64,000 bases of DNA from Candidatus Saccharimonadota bacterium (GTDB lineage: Bacteria; Patescibacteriota; Saccharimonadia; Saccharimonadales; UBA4665). Every line of letters begins with the position of its first letter. The stretch's first letter is position 1. Positions 17,337-25,710 of the stretch are shown here, in pieces. The notes beneath the pieces were generated by a model, which made no database searches, was not told where the DNA came from, and was given only the letters and a program-made list of their open reading frames with translations. The DNA lies in assembly GCA_003133385.1 (NCBI GenBank), contig PKXF01000012.1, positions 32,285 through 96,284 on the forward strand, given 5' to 3'. Position numbers and translations under genes: made by a program.

Positions 17337-17669
17337 TTATAAACCGACATTAAAGACTGTCAGCAGTGTCATTATTGCAATGCCCAGGCCTAGCAAACGA
17401 CGGAGATAGTTAACGCCCTGAAAAACCTCGTACAGTGCCCAGATGCCAAGTGCTACAGTCGCTAACCACCAACTTGCTATTTCCACGCGGTGAGAACCGA
17501 CAAATAGCGAGATAGCTTCGAAAATGAACCAGAGAATAAGCCAGATGTTCGGCGTTTGCCAGATAACAATACGGCCATGTCTGTCTCGCCAAAATCTATC
17601 CCACAAACTCCGGTTGTCGGCTTTATGCTTTATTTTAGATTGTATGTAACGAGCGAATTTATTATTCAT
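17337..17669 (-). CDS. Small hypothetical membrane protein
   Basis: 110 residues. A basic N-terminal third rich in Arg and Trp is followed by three predicted helices (IWLILWFIFEAISLFVG; IASWWLATVALGIWALYEVF; LLGLGIAIMTLLTVFNV). TATACT lies 11 bases before the ATG. No family recognised. Confidence 0.6.
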   Translation of the reverse strand: MNNKFARYIQSKIKHKADNRSLWDRFWRDRHGRIVIWQTPNIWLILWFIFEAISLFVGSHRVEIASWWLATVALGIWALYEVFQGVNYLRRLLGLGIAIMTLLTVFNVGL

Positions 17670-17728
17670 CTGTGCGATTAAGTATAAAGCAACTTACTAA
17701 AAAGCCGCCAATAACACTTTGTCCAAGG

Positions 17729-18097
17729 CTACTCTAAGTTACTAATCTGGCCGTGATCAAGCCCATAGTAATGGGCGATCTCATGCCATAGGGTGTGTTT
17801 AATTTGCTCTTTTAGCTCTGCTGGCGTATTGGCGTGATACTGCAATGGCCGCTTAAAAAGAGTTATTTTGTCAGGCAGGACACGGGTCATGCCCTGGCGT
17901 TGGCTTAGAGGTAAGCCTTCATATAGACCGAGTAACGTCTGGTTGTCGTGCAAATTCACCTTCATTCGTTGCTCTGGCGTCGGTATATCTTCGTAGAGAA
18001 TAGCAACATTCTTGATATTCCGGACATGTTCACCAGGTAGCTCACTCAAAGCCTGGTTAATCAGGGCTTGAAATTCGTCATCACTGATCTCAATCAT
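17729..18097 (-). CDS. Minimal zincin-type metallopeptidase (PF06262 family)
   Basis: 122-residue putative zinc protease with the extended motif HExxHxxGxxH visible in LWHEIAHYYGLDHGQ near the C-terminus. The family is small, cytoplasmic and of unknown substrate. The ATG lies 6 bases after the lysS stop, so the two genes are surely cotranscribed and probably translationally coupled. Confidence 0.88.
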   Translation of the reverse strand: MIEISDDEFQALINQALSELPGEHVRNIKNVAILYEDIPTPEQRMKVNLHDNQTLLGLYEGLPLSQRQGMTRVLPDKITLFKRPLQYHANTPAELKEQIKHTLWHEIAHYYGLDHGQISNLE

Positions 18098-18103
18098 AAA
18101 TAA

Positions 18104-19615
18104 CTAACCGAACTTTATGTCGGGATAAATAGTTCTGGTGACTTCGTCAATCTCATGGCGCAATTGCGGGAAAGGGACGCCTTCGCGGGCCGACACACCT
18201 TCAAAGATCCAAAACAAGCGTTCCGAGTAGCTAAAGCCACAAGCTGGTGGCATGCCGTATTCCAGCATCTCGACGAAATCAATATCAAGCATCATAGCTT
18301 CGTCATCACCTTGATCGCGCAGTTGTTGCTGCTCCCGAAAGCGCTGTAGCTGCTCAAGTGGGTCATTTAATTCCGAAAAGTCATTGGTCAGTTCACTGCC
18401 AGCAATAACTGCTTGAAAGCGCTGGGTGGTTTCCGGACGGTCAGGGTTAGATTTGGCTAGCGGGCTGATAAACAAAGGCGTGTTAATAAGCCAGATGGGA
18501 CCTGCAACGTCTTTTCGTATATTTTTCCAGAGTTTGTCGATACCACGAGCTTTATTTTCAGCTTGCTCAACCTCCAGCTTATGTTCGGCCAGAATTTTCG
18601 TAACATCATCTAGTGAACAGTTAAAAATGTCCAAGTTGTAGTGTCTCTTGATGGTCTCGGCATAGTCCCAACGCTCCCACTCTTTGTTTAAATTAACCTC
18701 AAACTTATCAAGTTTAAACTGCAGCGACCCAAACGTTTGCTTCAATACATACTTTATAAGCTCCTCCATAAAGGCCATACCTTGCATCCAGTCAGCGAAA
18801 GCCCAGTAGAATTCCATGGCAACGTGCTCCGGCAGGTGCTCATCGGAATAGTTCTCGTTTCGAAAACGCGGGCCAATATCATAGACTTTCTCAAAACCGG
18901 CACCGAGCAGGCGCTTTAATGGTAATTCGTGACTGATACGAAGGTAAAAGTCTTGATCGAGCGCATTCATGTGAGTAGTAAACGGGTTAGCGTCAGCTCC
19001 GCCGGTCGTGTGTTCCAGAACGGGAGTATTAATCTCAACAAAGTCATGTTTATTAAGAAAATCGCGTGTCGCCTGCCAGAACCTGCTACGCCTAGTGAAA
19101 CGGTCACGGACATCGGGGTTGATATTCATATCGATATAACGGCGGCGCAAGCGTTCTTCCTTGTTAGTAAAGCCTTCATGAGTTACCGGCATTGGCCTGA
19201 GCGATTTTGTTAACAATCTCAGCTGCTGGACTTCAACTGAGATTTCGCCAGTCTGAGTTTTGATGACTTGACCATGAGCCTCGATAAAATCACCGCTATC
19301 GAGCAGTGGCAGCTGGTCAAACCCTAGTTGACTTTTGGTATCGTTTAACCCGGCGACTTTGTCCTGTCCTAAGAAGAGTTGCACTTGCCCACTCTGGTCA
19401 CGTAAAACAACAAAAGCGATTTTACCGAACTTACGGATATTCACAATCCGGCCCACAACACTGACAGACTGGCCCTCTAGCTCACTGAACCGCTTGGTAA
19501 TATCGGCCAAAACATGGCTCCGCTCAGCCTGTGCCGGAAATGGGTTAATTCCGAGCTGCTTCAGCTCATTTAATTTCCTAAGGCGCTCATCGCGCAGTTC
19601 TTTGAGAGTTGCCAT
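18104..19615 (-). CDS. lysS: Lysyl-tRNA synthetase, class II
   Basis: Charges tRNA-Lys. The 503 residues have the N-terminal OB-fold anticodon domain (VSVVGRIVNIRKFGKIAFVVL), motif 2 (VYDIGPRFRNENYSDEHLPE) and motif 3 near the C-terminus (the MPPACGFSYSERLFW stretch). TATAGT (19621-19626) ends 5 bases before the ATG, predicting a leaderless lysS-zincin mRNA. Confidence 0.97.
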   Translation of the reverse strand: MATLKELRDERLRKLNELKQLGINPFPAQAERSHVLADITKRFSELEGQSVSVVGRIVNIRKFGKIAFVVLRDQSGQVQLFLGQDKVAGLNDTKSQLGFDQLPLLDSGDFIEAHGQVIKTQTGEISVEVQQLRLLTKSLRPMPVTHEGFTNKEERLRRRYIDMNINPDVRDRFTRRSRFWQATRDFLNKHDFVEINTPVLEHTTGGADANPFTTHMNALDQDFYLRISHELPLKRLLGAGFEKVYDIGPRFRNENYSDEHLPEHVAMEFYWAFADWMQGMAFMEELIKYVLKQTFGSLQFKLDKFEVNLNKEWERWDYAETIKRHYNLDIFNCSLDDVTKILAEHKLEVEQAENKARGIDKLWKNIRKDVAGPIWLINTPLFISPLAKSNPDRPETTQRFQAVIAGSELTNDFSELNDPLEQLQRFREQQQLRDQGDDEAMMLDIDFVEMLEYGMPPACGFSYSERLFWIFEGVSAREGVPFPQLRHEIDEVTRTIYPDIKFG

Positions 19616-19620
19616 ACTGA

Positions 19621-19626
19621 ACTATA
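19621..19626 (-). promoter_or_regulatory. -10 box of lysS, leaderless type
   Basis: ACACTATAGT on the minus strand; TATAGT ends 5 bases before ATG 19615. Confidence 0.5.
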
Positions 19627-19646
19627 GTGTACCGCAAGCGGTCAAT

Positions 19647-20105
19647 TTAGCCGATGCTAACGATCTTGTAAGTGCTCGTGTCCGCTGGAGTAGCAATTTC
19701 TACTGTATCGCCCACGTTTTTACCAAGCAAGGCCTGGCCTATTGGCGACTCATCGGAAATTTTGCCGCTGAGTGGGTCAGCTTCAACGGTGCCAACTACC
19801 TGGAACTCCTTGGTTTTGCCATCACTTTTAAGCTTCACGACTGAGCCTAGTTGGACTTTGCTATCACCGCGTGGCTTCTTGATAATTTCAGCGTTTTGTA
19901 GAATGTTTTCAATATCAACTATCCGGGTTTCATTGCGGTCTTGCTCTGCCCTGGCCGATTGGTATTCAGCATTCTCGGCTAGGTCACCCAGTTCGCGGGC
20001 AGTTTTAATAGCATCAGCAATACCTGCGCGTTTGGCAATCAACGTTTCAAGTTCGGACTTCAATTCATTAACACCCGCTTGAGTTAACCGAAACAATTTC
20101 TTCAT
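19647..20105 (-). CDS. greA: Transcription elongation factor GreA
   Basis: Rescues arrested RNA polymerase by stimulating transcript cleavage. The 152 residues have the N-terminal coiled coil with the acidic tip (TARELGDLAENAEYQSAR) and the C-terminal FKBP-like domain (SDESPIGQALLGKNVGD). ATG 20105 has AAGGAG in front; the frame opens further at 20147 but that part is leader. A TATAAT box about 75 bases upstream provides a promoter separate from proS. Confidence 0.96.
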   Translation of the reverse strand: MKKLFRLTQAGVNELKSELETLIAKRAGIADAIKTARELGDLAENAEYQSARAEQDRNETRIVDIENILQNAEIIKKPRGDSKVQLGSVVKLKSDGKTKEFQVVGTVEADPLSGKISDESPIGQALLGKNVGDTVEIATPADTSTYKIVSIG

Positions 20106-20195
20106 AACAACATTCTCCTTTCTCAAAACAAGTGTGTAATCTACCACTAACTCTTATAACTACCTATATCTGTCTGGCGACTATTATAGCAACGC

Positions 20196-21452
20196 TTAAG
20201 CGTCAATGCCTAGCGTTTTTAGTAATTGCTCGGCACTAACCTGTTCGGCAGCCTGGGCTTTACGCCGTTTCCACTCATATGTGCCACTGCTGACAGTTTT
20301 ATCACTTACTACAACCCGGTGGGGAATGCCAAGCAAATCGGCGTCGGCAAATTTCTCGCCAGGTCGTACATCACGGTCATCATATAGTACTTGAATGTCG
20401 GCTGCTGTCAAGAGGTTATATAGCTCATCAGCCTGCTTAACCACGTCAGGATTATCACCAAGGCGCGCCAAGTATACCTTGGCAGGCGCCACTGCTTCAG
20501 GCCAGACGAGACCTTTATCGTCTGCGAAATGCTCGGCAAGCAGACCCATGAGGCGGCTAATGCCAAGGCCGTAGCAACCCATAATTATTGATTGCTGTCC
20601 GCCTTGTTCGTCAGTAAAATATACGCCAAGAGCATCGGAATATTTGCTGCCAAGTGGGAAAATGTTGCCAACCTCAACTGCCCGCTGTTCAACCAGTTCG
20701 TCTCTATTAAGACCTAGCTGCGTTAAGATTTCATCAGTAAATACCTCTTTATTGACTGCAATCCGCCGGTTTTCATCGACATAAATCGTATCCTCACCTA
20801 CGTCACTTAAAACCTGGAACTCATCACTAAACTGGCTGAAAATACCACCGCTGGCATACGTCCTATAGGTACTGTCGCCGATACCAAGTCGGCTGTAGAT
20901 CCTCATATATGCTTCGGCGGCTTTTTCATAGAACTCATCGTGCTCGGCTTGGTTACGGCTAAAAGAATAGAGATCTTTCATTAAAAATTCACGTCCCCGC
21001 AGCAGCCCGCTCTTGGCTCGCAGTTCGTTACGAAACTTGTTACCTATCTGATAGATATAAATTGGCAGATCTTTATATGAACTGATAAACTCGTGCAGCA
21101 TATCAGTTATCGGCTCTTCGTTGGTCAGACTAATGCCCAGCTCTGTACCATTTAGCAGCTTGGTTTTGAACCAATTATCAACCTTTTCGTTATCCCAGCG
21201 GCCGGTCTTTTCCCAGATATCTTTGGGCTGAAGTATGCTCATTGATACTTCGTTGCCGCCAATACCATTCATTTCCTCGCGGACAATCTGAGCAATATTA
21301 TCAAGTACTTGTTTGCCAAGTGGTAAATAGGCATATACGCCTGCCATCTCTTTGTGGATGAAACCTGCTTGAATCAACAGCTGCGCGCTGCGCGCCGTTT
21401 CATCGGCCGGTACAGTTTTGCTGGTTTTAGTGAATAGTTGGCTTAATCGCAT
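20196..21452 (-). CDS. proS: Prolyl-tRNA synthetase, short form without the INS editing domain
   Basis: Charges tRNA-Pro. The 418 residues have class II motifs 2 (IGNKFRNELRAKSGLLRGREF) and 3 (GCYGLGISRLMGLLAEHF) and an anticodon-binding C-terminus (DIQVLYDDRDVRPGEKFADADLLG). Bacterial ProRS of the E. coli type has about 570 residues because a domain of about 180 residues that clears Ala-tRNA-Pro is inserted between motifs 2 and 3; that insertion is absent here. The gene begins 18 bases after the glutamate-5-kinase-like gene and is thus downstream of the proline-codon attenuator at 22.3-22.4 kb. Confidence 0.95.
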   Translation of the reverse strand: MRLSQLFTKTSKTVPADETARSAQLLIQAGFIHKEMAGVYAYLPLGKQVLDNIAQIVREEMNGIGGNEVSMSILQPKDIWEKTGRWDNEKVDNWFKTKLLNGTELGISLTNEEPITDMLHEFISSYKDLPIYIYQIGNKFRNELRAKSGLLRGREFLMKDLYSFSRNQAEHDEFYEKAAEAYMRIYSRLGIGDSTYRTYASGGIFSQFSDEFQVLSDVGEDTIYVDENRRIAVNKEVFTDEILTQLGLNRDELVEQRAVEVGNIFPLGSKYSDALGVYFTDEQGGQQSIIMGCYGLGISRLMGLLAEHFADDKGLVWPEAVAPAKVYLARLGDNPDVVKQADELYNLLTAADIQVLYDDRDVRPGEKFADADLLGIPHRVVVSDKTVSSGTYEWKRRKAQAAEQVSAEQLLKTLGIDA

Positions 21453-21470
21453 TGTTATCCTAAATCCTGT

Positions 21471-22268
21471 TTATTGTACCACCCTGCTGCACACCAAGTC
21501 CCCTGCCAGTAGTGCCCTGCAATCGACAAAGGCATTACCTAATATGACATTTATACCCGCTTCGGCGGCTTTTCCGGCAGCCAACAGTTTACTGTCCATA
21601 CCACCTGTTCCTGATTCGCTAGGATCACCGCAATATTGCAGCATGTCAGGAATATCGGCAACTTTAATCTCCGGTACAACTTCATCGTCAACCTCAAAAC
21701 CGTGTTTGTTGGTAAGCAGTAACAAGCTTGCAGCGCCGACCGATATAGCGGTATGGGCCGCCAGCCAATCGTTATCGGCTTCACTATCACCCTCGCCGCG
21801 CTTTCTAGCCTCTTGTCCTTGTTCGTATTCTACGAGCTCTTTGATGGCTGCGGCATTGTTTTCATTAAGCACGACTAACATGCCTTTGCCGGTGGCACTT
21901 TTAATATTGTTGATGATATGTGTCCCCTCGGCAGTATCATCAATCTCTTCATGGGTGGCCAAAACTTGTCCAATAGCTATACCGTACGGCTCACACGCCA
22001 TTTCCCAGTGGCGTATCTGTCCGGCAGTTCCGGCTATGGCCAGTTCTTCTTCGGTAAAATCTTCAATACGCAGTCTAAGTCGGCGCATCTTTTCTTTGCC
22101 CTCGACTACGGCCCCGGAAGCTATTTCTATCGTATCAAAGCCGGCTCTACGCAAATTGTAATGTTGCCGGCCATGATTATTAGTCTTGGCCTGGTTAATG
22201 CCTATACGATTGTATTCCTCTGACACTGATGCACCATGTTTGATAGCTACCGTTTCTCTGCCATTCAT
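21471..22268 (-). CDS. Glutamate 5-kinase-like amino acid kinase
   Basis: Amino-acid-kinase fold protein of 265 residues resembling ProB, which phosphorylates glutamate as the first step to proline. Visible signatures are IASGAVVEGKEKM, MLVVLNENNA, ADNDWLAAHTA and GTGGMDSKLLAAGKAAEAGI, the last nearly identical to the ProB consensus. The C-terminal PUA domain of E. coli ProB is absent, and proA and proC are not in the window. The N-terminus (VAIKHGASVS) departs from the usual VVKVGSS pattern, so the substrate is not certain. AGGAG precedes the ATG by 9 bases; a GTG three bases upstream is an alternative start. It forms a pair with proS. Confidence 0.75.
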   Translation of the reverse strand: MNGRETVAIKHGASVSEEYNRIGINQAKTNNHGRQHYNLRRAGFDTIEIASGAVVEGKEKMRRLRLRIEDFTEEELAIAGTAGQIRHWEMACEPYGIAIGQVLATHEEIDDTAEGTHIINNIKSATGKGMLVVLNENNAAAIKELVEYEQGQEARKRGEGDSEADNDWLAAHTAISVGAASLLLLTNKHGFEVDDEVVPEIKVADIPDMLQYCGDPSESGTGGMDSKLLAAGKAAEAGINVILGNAFVDCRALLAGDLVCSRVVQ

Positions 22269-22286
22269 CACATCTTTCTCCTAAAA

Positions 22287-22318
22287 TTAAAACCTCCGTT
22301 CTTTATGTCGAGCGGAGG
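22287..22318 (-). terminator. Intrinsic terminator of the proline attenuator (3:4 hairpin)
   Basis: On the minus strand CCTCCG (22313-22318) pairs with CGGAGG (22293-22298), followed directly by TTTTAATTTT. It lies between the leader peptide and the Shine-Dalgarno sequence of the glutamate-5-kinase-like gene, so termination here would switch off that gene and proS. Confidence 0.65.
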
Positions 22319-22374
22319 CGTAAGTTTGCTAAATATTCACTAAAGTGAAACTACGCCCTAGTGGGCGGTAGCGG
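22287..22374 (-). promoter_or_regulatory. Transcription attenuator for the glutamate-5-kinase-like/proS operon
   Basis: Three competing pairings can be drawn on the minus strand. 1:2 is CTACCGCCC with GGGCGTAG (one bulge), where arm 1 is the Leu-Pro-Pro codons of the leader peptide and arm 2 holds its stop. 2:3 is GGCGTAG with TTACGCC. 3:4 is the terminator CCTCCG/CGGAGG, whose first bases are used by 2:3. A ribosome stalled on the Pro codons would mask arm 1, free arm 2 to pair with arm 3 and prevent termination. A small palindrome, TTCACTTTAGTGAA, lies in the 2:3 loop. The pairing was drawn by hand; energies were not computed. Confidence 0.65.
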
Positions 22375-22407
22375 GAGAACAGATGCAAAACGTAATTTCT
22401 TGCTCAT
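22351..22407 (-). CDS. Proline-codon leader peptide
   Basis: An 18-residue ORF, MSKKLRFASVLPLPPTRA, on the minus strand 15 bases beyond the CPBP protease gene. Codons 12-15 are CCG CTA CCG CCC (Pro-Leu-Pro-Pro). A promoter TTGCAG-17-TATAAT (22437-22442, 22414-22419) ends 6 bases before the ATG, so the transcript would begin with the leader peptide. It has the position, length and codon bias of an attenuator peptide sensing proline charging for proS downstream. Confidence 0.65.
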   Translation of the reverse strand: MSKKLRFASVLPLPPTRA

Positions 22408-22413
22408 AGTCGT

Positions 22414-22442
22414 ATTATAGCATTAATGTATGTAAGCTGCAA
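22414..22442 (-). promoter_or_regulatory. Promoter of the proline attenuator operon
   Basis: TTGCAG (22437-22442), 17-base spacer, TGCTATAAT with the hexamer at 22414-22419, on the minus strand. It is among the best promoter matches of the window and overlaps the end of the CPBP gene. Confidence 0.7.
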
Positions 22443-23253
22443 ATAATGCTATGAAGGCAACAGTGTTCTTGAGGGCATGGAGTGTCATGCTGGCCCACAA
22501 ACCACCAGTTTTTTCCCGCAGTAGTATAAGAATAAGACTGAGTATAAAGGTGTCAATTGCAGCAATATACAGTGGTCCGGCCGAACCGCCTTCCGGCAAA
22601 TGCCCGACGGCAAATAAGACACTGGTCCCAATGACTGCCGCTGCGGTCGGCAGATTTTTTTTCAAGCTACTATATAAAAAGCCACGAAAGAGAATCTCTT
22701 CTGCTATAGGCGGTAAGATAACAAGACTTAGAAACGTAAGGGCTATCTGCCCTGCCCCACTGGGATTGCTAAAACCAAGTTGTTGCTTTTCGCTGACATT
22801 AAGTCCGGGTATAAAATACGTAATAATGCCGACTGCAACAAGATAAATAATTAAGTAGGGCAGTAGTGCCGACAAGCCCCAGAGAGGGTCAGTCCAGCGC
22901 GGTCGCCTGAGACCAATCACTTGCAAACCATTTTTGTAACGACGGACAAATAAGTAGACTCCCAATACTACTAGAAATTCTGCAATTAATATAAACAGGA
23001 ACTGGGCACTTATAGAATTAGTAAGCCAGTCCAAAACCTGCTGGTTTGTCCAATGTTTTGGGTAGCGATAATATGATAAGAAGACCCCACTGATAACTTG
23101 GGCGCCGAAGAAAATTATTGCTGCCAAGAACACGCCCAGTACCGGATTCCAGCTAGCGGACAGCGATGTATTCGCATTATCCGATGCGGTCCCCGCAGGC
23201 GGAGATACGGGCTTCTTCGGCGGCTTTAGCGCCTTAGTAGAAGCGCTTGACAT
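22423..23253 (-). CDS. CPBP family intramembrane glutamic endopeptidase (Abi/CAAX protease-like)
   Basis: 276-residue membrane protease with about eight predicted helices after a Lys/Pro-rich N-terminus. Catalytic motifs are EEILFRGFLYSSL (motif 1, EExxxR), GHLPEGG (motif 2 His) and HALKNTVAF (motif 3 HxxxN). The family processes prenylated proteins or bacteriocins in other organisms; the substrate here is unknown. Its start overlaps the end of the site-2 protease gene by 20 bases, so two intramembrane proteases form one operon. Confidence 0.88.
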   Translation of the reverse strand: MSSASTKALKPPKKPVSPPAGTASDNANTSLSASWNPVLGVFLAAIIFFGAQVISGVFLSYYRYPKHWTNQQVLDWLTNSISAQFLFILIAEFLVVLGVYLFVRRYKNGLQVIGLRRPRWTDPLWGLSALLPYLIIYLVAVGIITYFIPGLNVSEKQQLGFSNPSGAGQIALTFLSLVILPPIAEEILFRGFLYSSLKKNLPTAAAVIGTSVLFAVGHLPEGGSAGPLYIAAIDTFILSLILILLREKTGGLWASMTLHALKNTVAFIALFAAYIH

Positions 23254-24376
23254 CGGCTATGGTAATTAGTACGAACAAGAATAGCAGCACTACAACACTC
23301 GCAAGATTAATGGCTTCCTCCCGCTTAGCCGTTAGCGGTCGTTTAATAGCTCGCGTAATAAGCGTTATATATAATCTGCCACCGTCAACCACCGGTATCG
23401 GCAGAATGTTCATGAAGGCCAGAACCAGTGATATATAAGCCACTATAAAAAGTACAAATTGATAGCCCAAAGCAGAAGTCGAACGTAAAATTGCAAAAAT
23501 ACCTACCGGGCCTGTGAGATTAGCTGTGGCAGCAGACTGGCCATTTTGACGAGCGACTGTATTATGTGTGACGGCTCCGGCTATAAGGCCTCCCAGACCG
23601 GCCAGCGAATGACCAAGGCCCTGAAGCGTGGCAATTATTAATTGGCCGCCCAGGCCTAGCGCTACTAATGGAGCCGCCCAAGTTGATCGAGATAAGTTCA
23701 TCTGCTGCGTACCCACACCGAGTTCATAATTGGAATTAGACGATAAAAAATGAACTTGCACGATCTGCGATTTGCCATCTCTTTCGTAGTGGACAGCAAC
23801 TGTCTTACCTGCAAACTTTTGGGTTAAACTGCGCAGTTTATCAGCTTGGGTTATAGCCACCGTACCCCTGCCGCCAGACTGCACAAACCCAGTCAGCTGA
23901 TCGCCAACTCGCAGCCCGGCTTTAGCAGCCGGCGAACCTGCTACTACATCATTAATAATTACTCTCCGAGTGAGCAGCTTGGTATTGCTCTTTACAGTGT
24001 ATTGGTTATTAATAACCTGGGGCATGCCTATAACAGCTAGTACCGTTAATAAGACTAGGCCGGTTATAAGGTTCACTGTAACTCCGGCCAACAAGATTTT
24101 GCACTTTGCCAGTAACTTAGCTGCGCCGTAAGTACCGGGCTCGCGGTCACTATCGTGTTCCCCTTTAAGTTTCACGAAGCCGCCAAGCGGCAAGGCATTA
24201 ATACTAAAGACCCAGCCCGCTTTAGTGGTATGACTGTATATCCTAGGCGGGAAAAAAATACCGAATTCCTCGATTTCAACACCGTTGCGCCGAGCCACAA
24301 TAAAATGCCCAAATTCGTGGCTAACGATCAGGCCCACAATTAAAATGATTCCGAGAACTAATAACACAATCGCCAT
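23234..24376 (-). CDS. rseP: Site-2 intramembrane zinc metalloprotease (RseP/M50)
   Basis: Cleaves transmembrane segments of regulatory or signal peptides. The 380 residues have HEFGH in the first helix, one PDZ domain (about residues 125-210, AGSPAAKAGLRVGDQL), the NILPIPVVDGGRL active-site motif and a final helix pair. RseP acts in anti-sigma degradation and signal-peptide removal elsewhere; no anti-sigma factor is present in this window. TGCTACAAT (24384-24389) ends 7 bases before the ATG; the AGGGAGA in between could also serve as a ribosome-binding site on a longer transcript. Confidence 0.93.
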   Translation of the reverse strand: MAIVLLVLGIILIVGLIVSHEFGHFIVARRNGVEIEEFGIFFPPRIYSHTTKAGWVFSINALPLGGFVKLKGEHDSDREPGTYGAAKLLAKCKILLAGVTVNLITGLVLLTVLAVIGMPQVINNQYTVKSNTKLLTRRVIINDVVAGSPAAKAGLRVGDQLTGFVQSGGRGTVAITQADKLRSLTQKFAGKTVAVHYERDGKSQIVQVHFLSSNSNYELGVGTQQMNLSRSTWAAPLVALGLGGQLIIATLQGLGHSLAGLGGLIAGAVTHNTVARQNGQSAATANLTGPVGIFAILRSTSALGYQFVLFIVAYISLVLAFMNILPIPVVDGGRLYITLITRAIKRPLTAKREEAINLASVVVLLFLFVLITIADVKRFY

Positions 24377-24383
24377 TCTCCCT

Positions 24384-24389
24384 ATTGTA
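24384..24389 (-). promoter_or_regulatory. Extended -10 box of rseP, leaderless type
   Basis: TGCTACAAT on the minus strand, 7 bases before ATG 24376. Confidence 0.5.
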
Positions 24390-24501
24390 GCAAATATCTT
24401 GCACTCTTAAGGCTTTACAAACCTTAGGGCGTCTATATAATTAGGCTTGGTTATGCTTATGAGAAGCTTTGGCCCAAGTAACAAACAGAGAGGTTTTAAA
24501 A

Positions 24502-25689
24502 GTGAGTCGCGGGATATCACACGCTGTCGCTATTGGTAACGAATTTATGCTACCCAAACGATCTTTGCTTAGTGTGGCAAAATCCGAAGAAACCTCCGAA
24601 CCACCTTTCGTTGTGCCAAATGTGCCTATTGAAGACATTCCCCACGAAGAATCTATACATGTGACAGTAACTTCATCAACGCCGCGGTTACACACCCCAT
24701 TCAGCCACTTGCTAAATTTCGCCCACCGCTACAGTTTGGCCAGCTTTGCACTACTTTTTCTGCTGGTTGGATCAACCGGCATAATTGTTGGTGGCCGTTA
24801 TTTGTCATCACAGATAGGTCTCAAAATTAAGCCTCCGTCATCTAATGCTCCTCTCACTCACACCATTGCCGGTTTGAGTCTTGCCGTGCCTGGTAATCAG
24901 CTCCAGTCGGAATTGCAAAACATTACATCGCAGCCGGCTAGCGTAACAGTCGGCACCCAAACTGCGACTATCAGCCCGGATGTCATAAAGAGTTGGCTTA
25001 CGATTACGCCTAGCGGGAATAAAGTCCAGGACTATTTACAGATTAATACAGGTGCCATGGATACATCCCTGTTGGCAATTGCTAATCAGTTTGTGGTAGC
25101 GCCAGTTAGTCAAGTCAGCGTCACACACACTGACGGCATTACGCCATCGGGTATTATTGTGGCCGGTAGAAATGGTACTGCTTTGAGCGATCCAAGCACT
25201 CTAAGCGCTCAGGCTCAGCAGTACGCCAAGAGCGTTATGGACGCCAAAGGTCTCCAGTTCAGCACGCCATTACAAATCGTTCCTTTCCAGGCTGTTACGC
25301 CAGCTGCCTTCCCTAAGCTATTAGAGGCCGACTTAAGTACAGAGCGTCTATACGCCTGGCAGAATGGCCAGCTAGTTAACACCTTTCTGGCATCTGCCGG
25401 TGCTCCAGCCACGCCTACACCAATTGGCGAGTTCCAAATCTGGAACAAGCTAACAACTCAAACGATGAAAGGCTTAAATCCCAATGGCACCCCTTATGTC
25501 CAGCCAAATGTTCCATGGGTTAATTATTTCGACCACTCCGGCGATGCCATACACGGCAACTACTGGCGGCCGGTTAGCGTTTTTGGCAGCGTCAGTACTT
25601 CCCATGGCTGTGTCGGTTTACAGGTTGGCGACGGGGAGTGGGTATATAACTGGGCTCCTGTTGGCACCACAGTCATTACCCACACATAG
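24502..25689 (+). CDS. L,D-transpeptidase (YkuD domain), membrane anchored
   Basis: Predicted peptidoglycan cross-linking enzyme of 395 residues. A cytoplasmic segment of about 75 residues precedes one helix (ASFALLFLLVGSTGIIVGGRY), then a substrate-side region, then the C-terminal YkuD domain from about residue 280 (SAGAPATPTPIGEFQIW). Its catalytic signature is HGNYW followed by STSHGCVGL. GTG 24502 is chosen because AGAGAGG stands about 8 bases upstream; a TTG at 24469 is the longest start. L,D-transpeptidases make 3-3 cross-links and tolerate beta-lactams, in keeping with a Gram-positive-type wall. Confidence 0.92.
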   Translation: MSRGISHAVAIGNEFMLPKRSLLSVAKSEETSEPPFVVPNVPIEDIPHEESIHVTVTSSTPRLHTPFSHLLNFAHRYSLASFALLFLLVGSTGIIVGGRYLSSQIGLKIKPPSSNAPLTHTIAGLSLAVPGNQLQSELQNITSQPASVTVGTQTATISPDVIKSWLTITPSGNKVQDYLQINTGAMDTSLLAIANQFVVAPVSQVSVTHTDGITPSGIIVAGRNGTALSDPSTLSAQAQQYAKSVMDAKGLQFSTPLQIVPFQAVTPAAFPKLLEADLSTERLYAWQNGQLVNTFLASAGAPATPTPIGEFQIWNKLTTQTMKGLNPNGTPYVQPNVPWVNYFDHSGDAIHGNYWRPVSVFGSVSTSHGCVGLQVGDGEWVYNWAPVGTTVITHT

Positions 25690-25710
25690 ATAAACCATTT
25701 AGAACCCTGG

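Noticed and set aside
24453..24539. A 28-codon ORF overlapping the start of the L,D-transpeptidase gene, following TATAAT.
   Set aside because: It overlaps the coding sequence in another frame, has no own ribosome-binding site and has no leader-peptide features.
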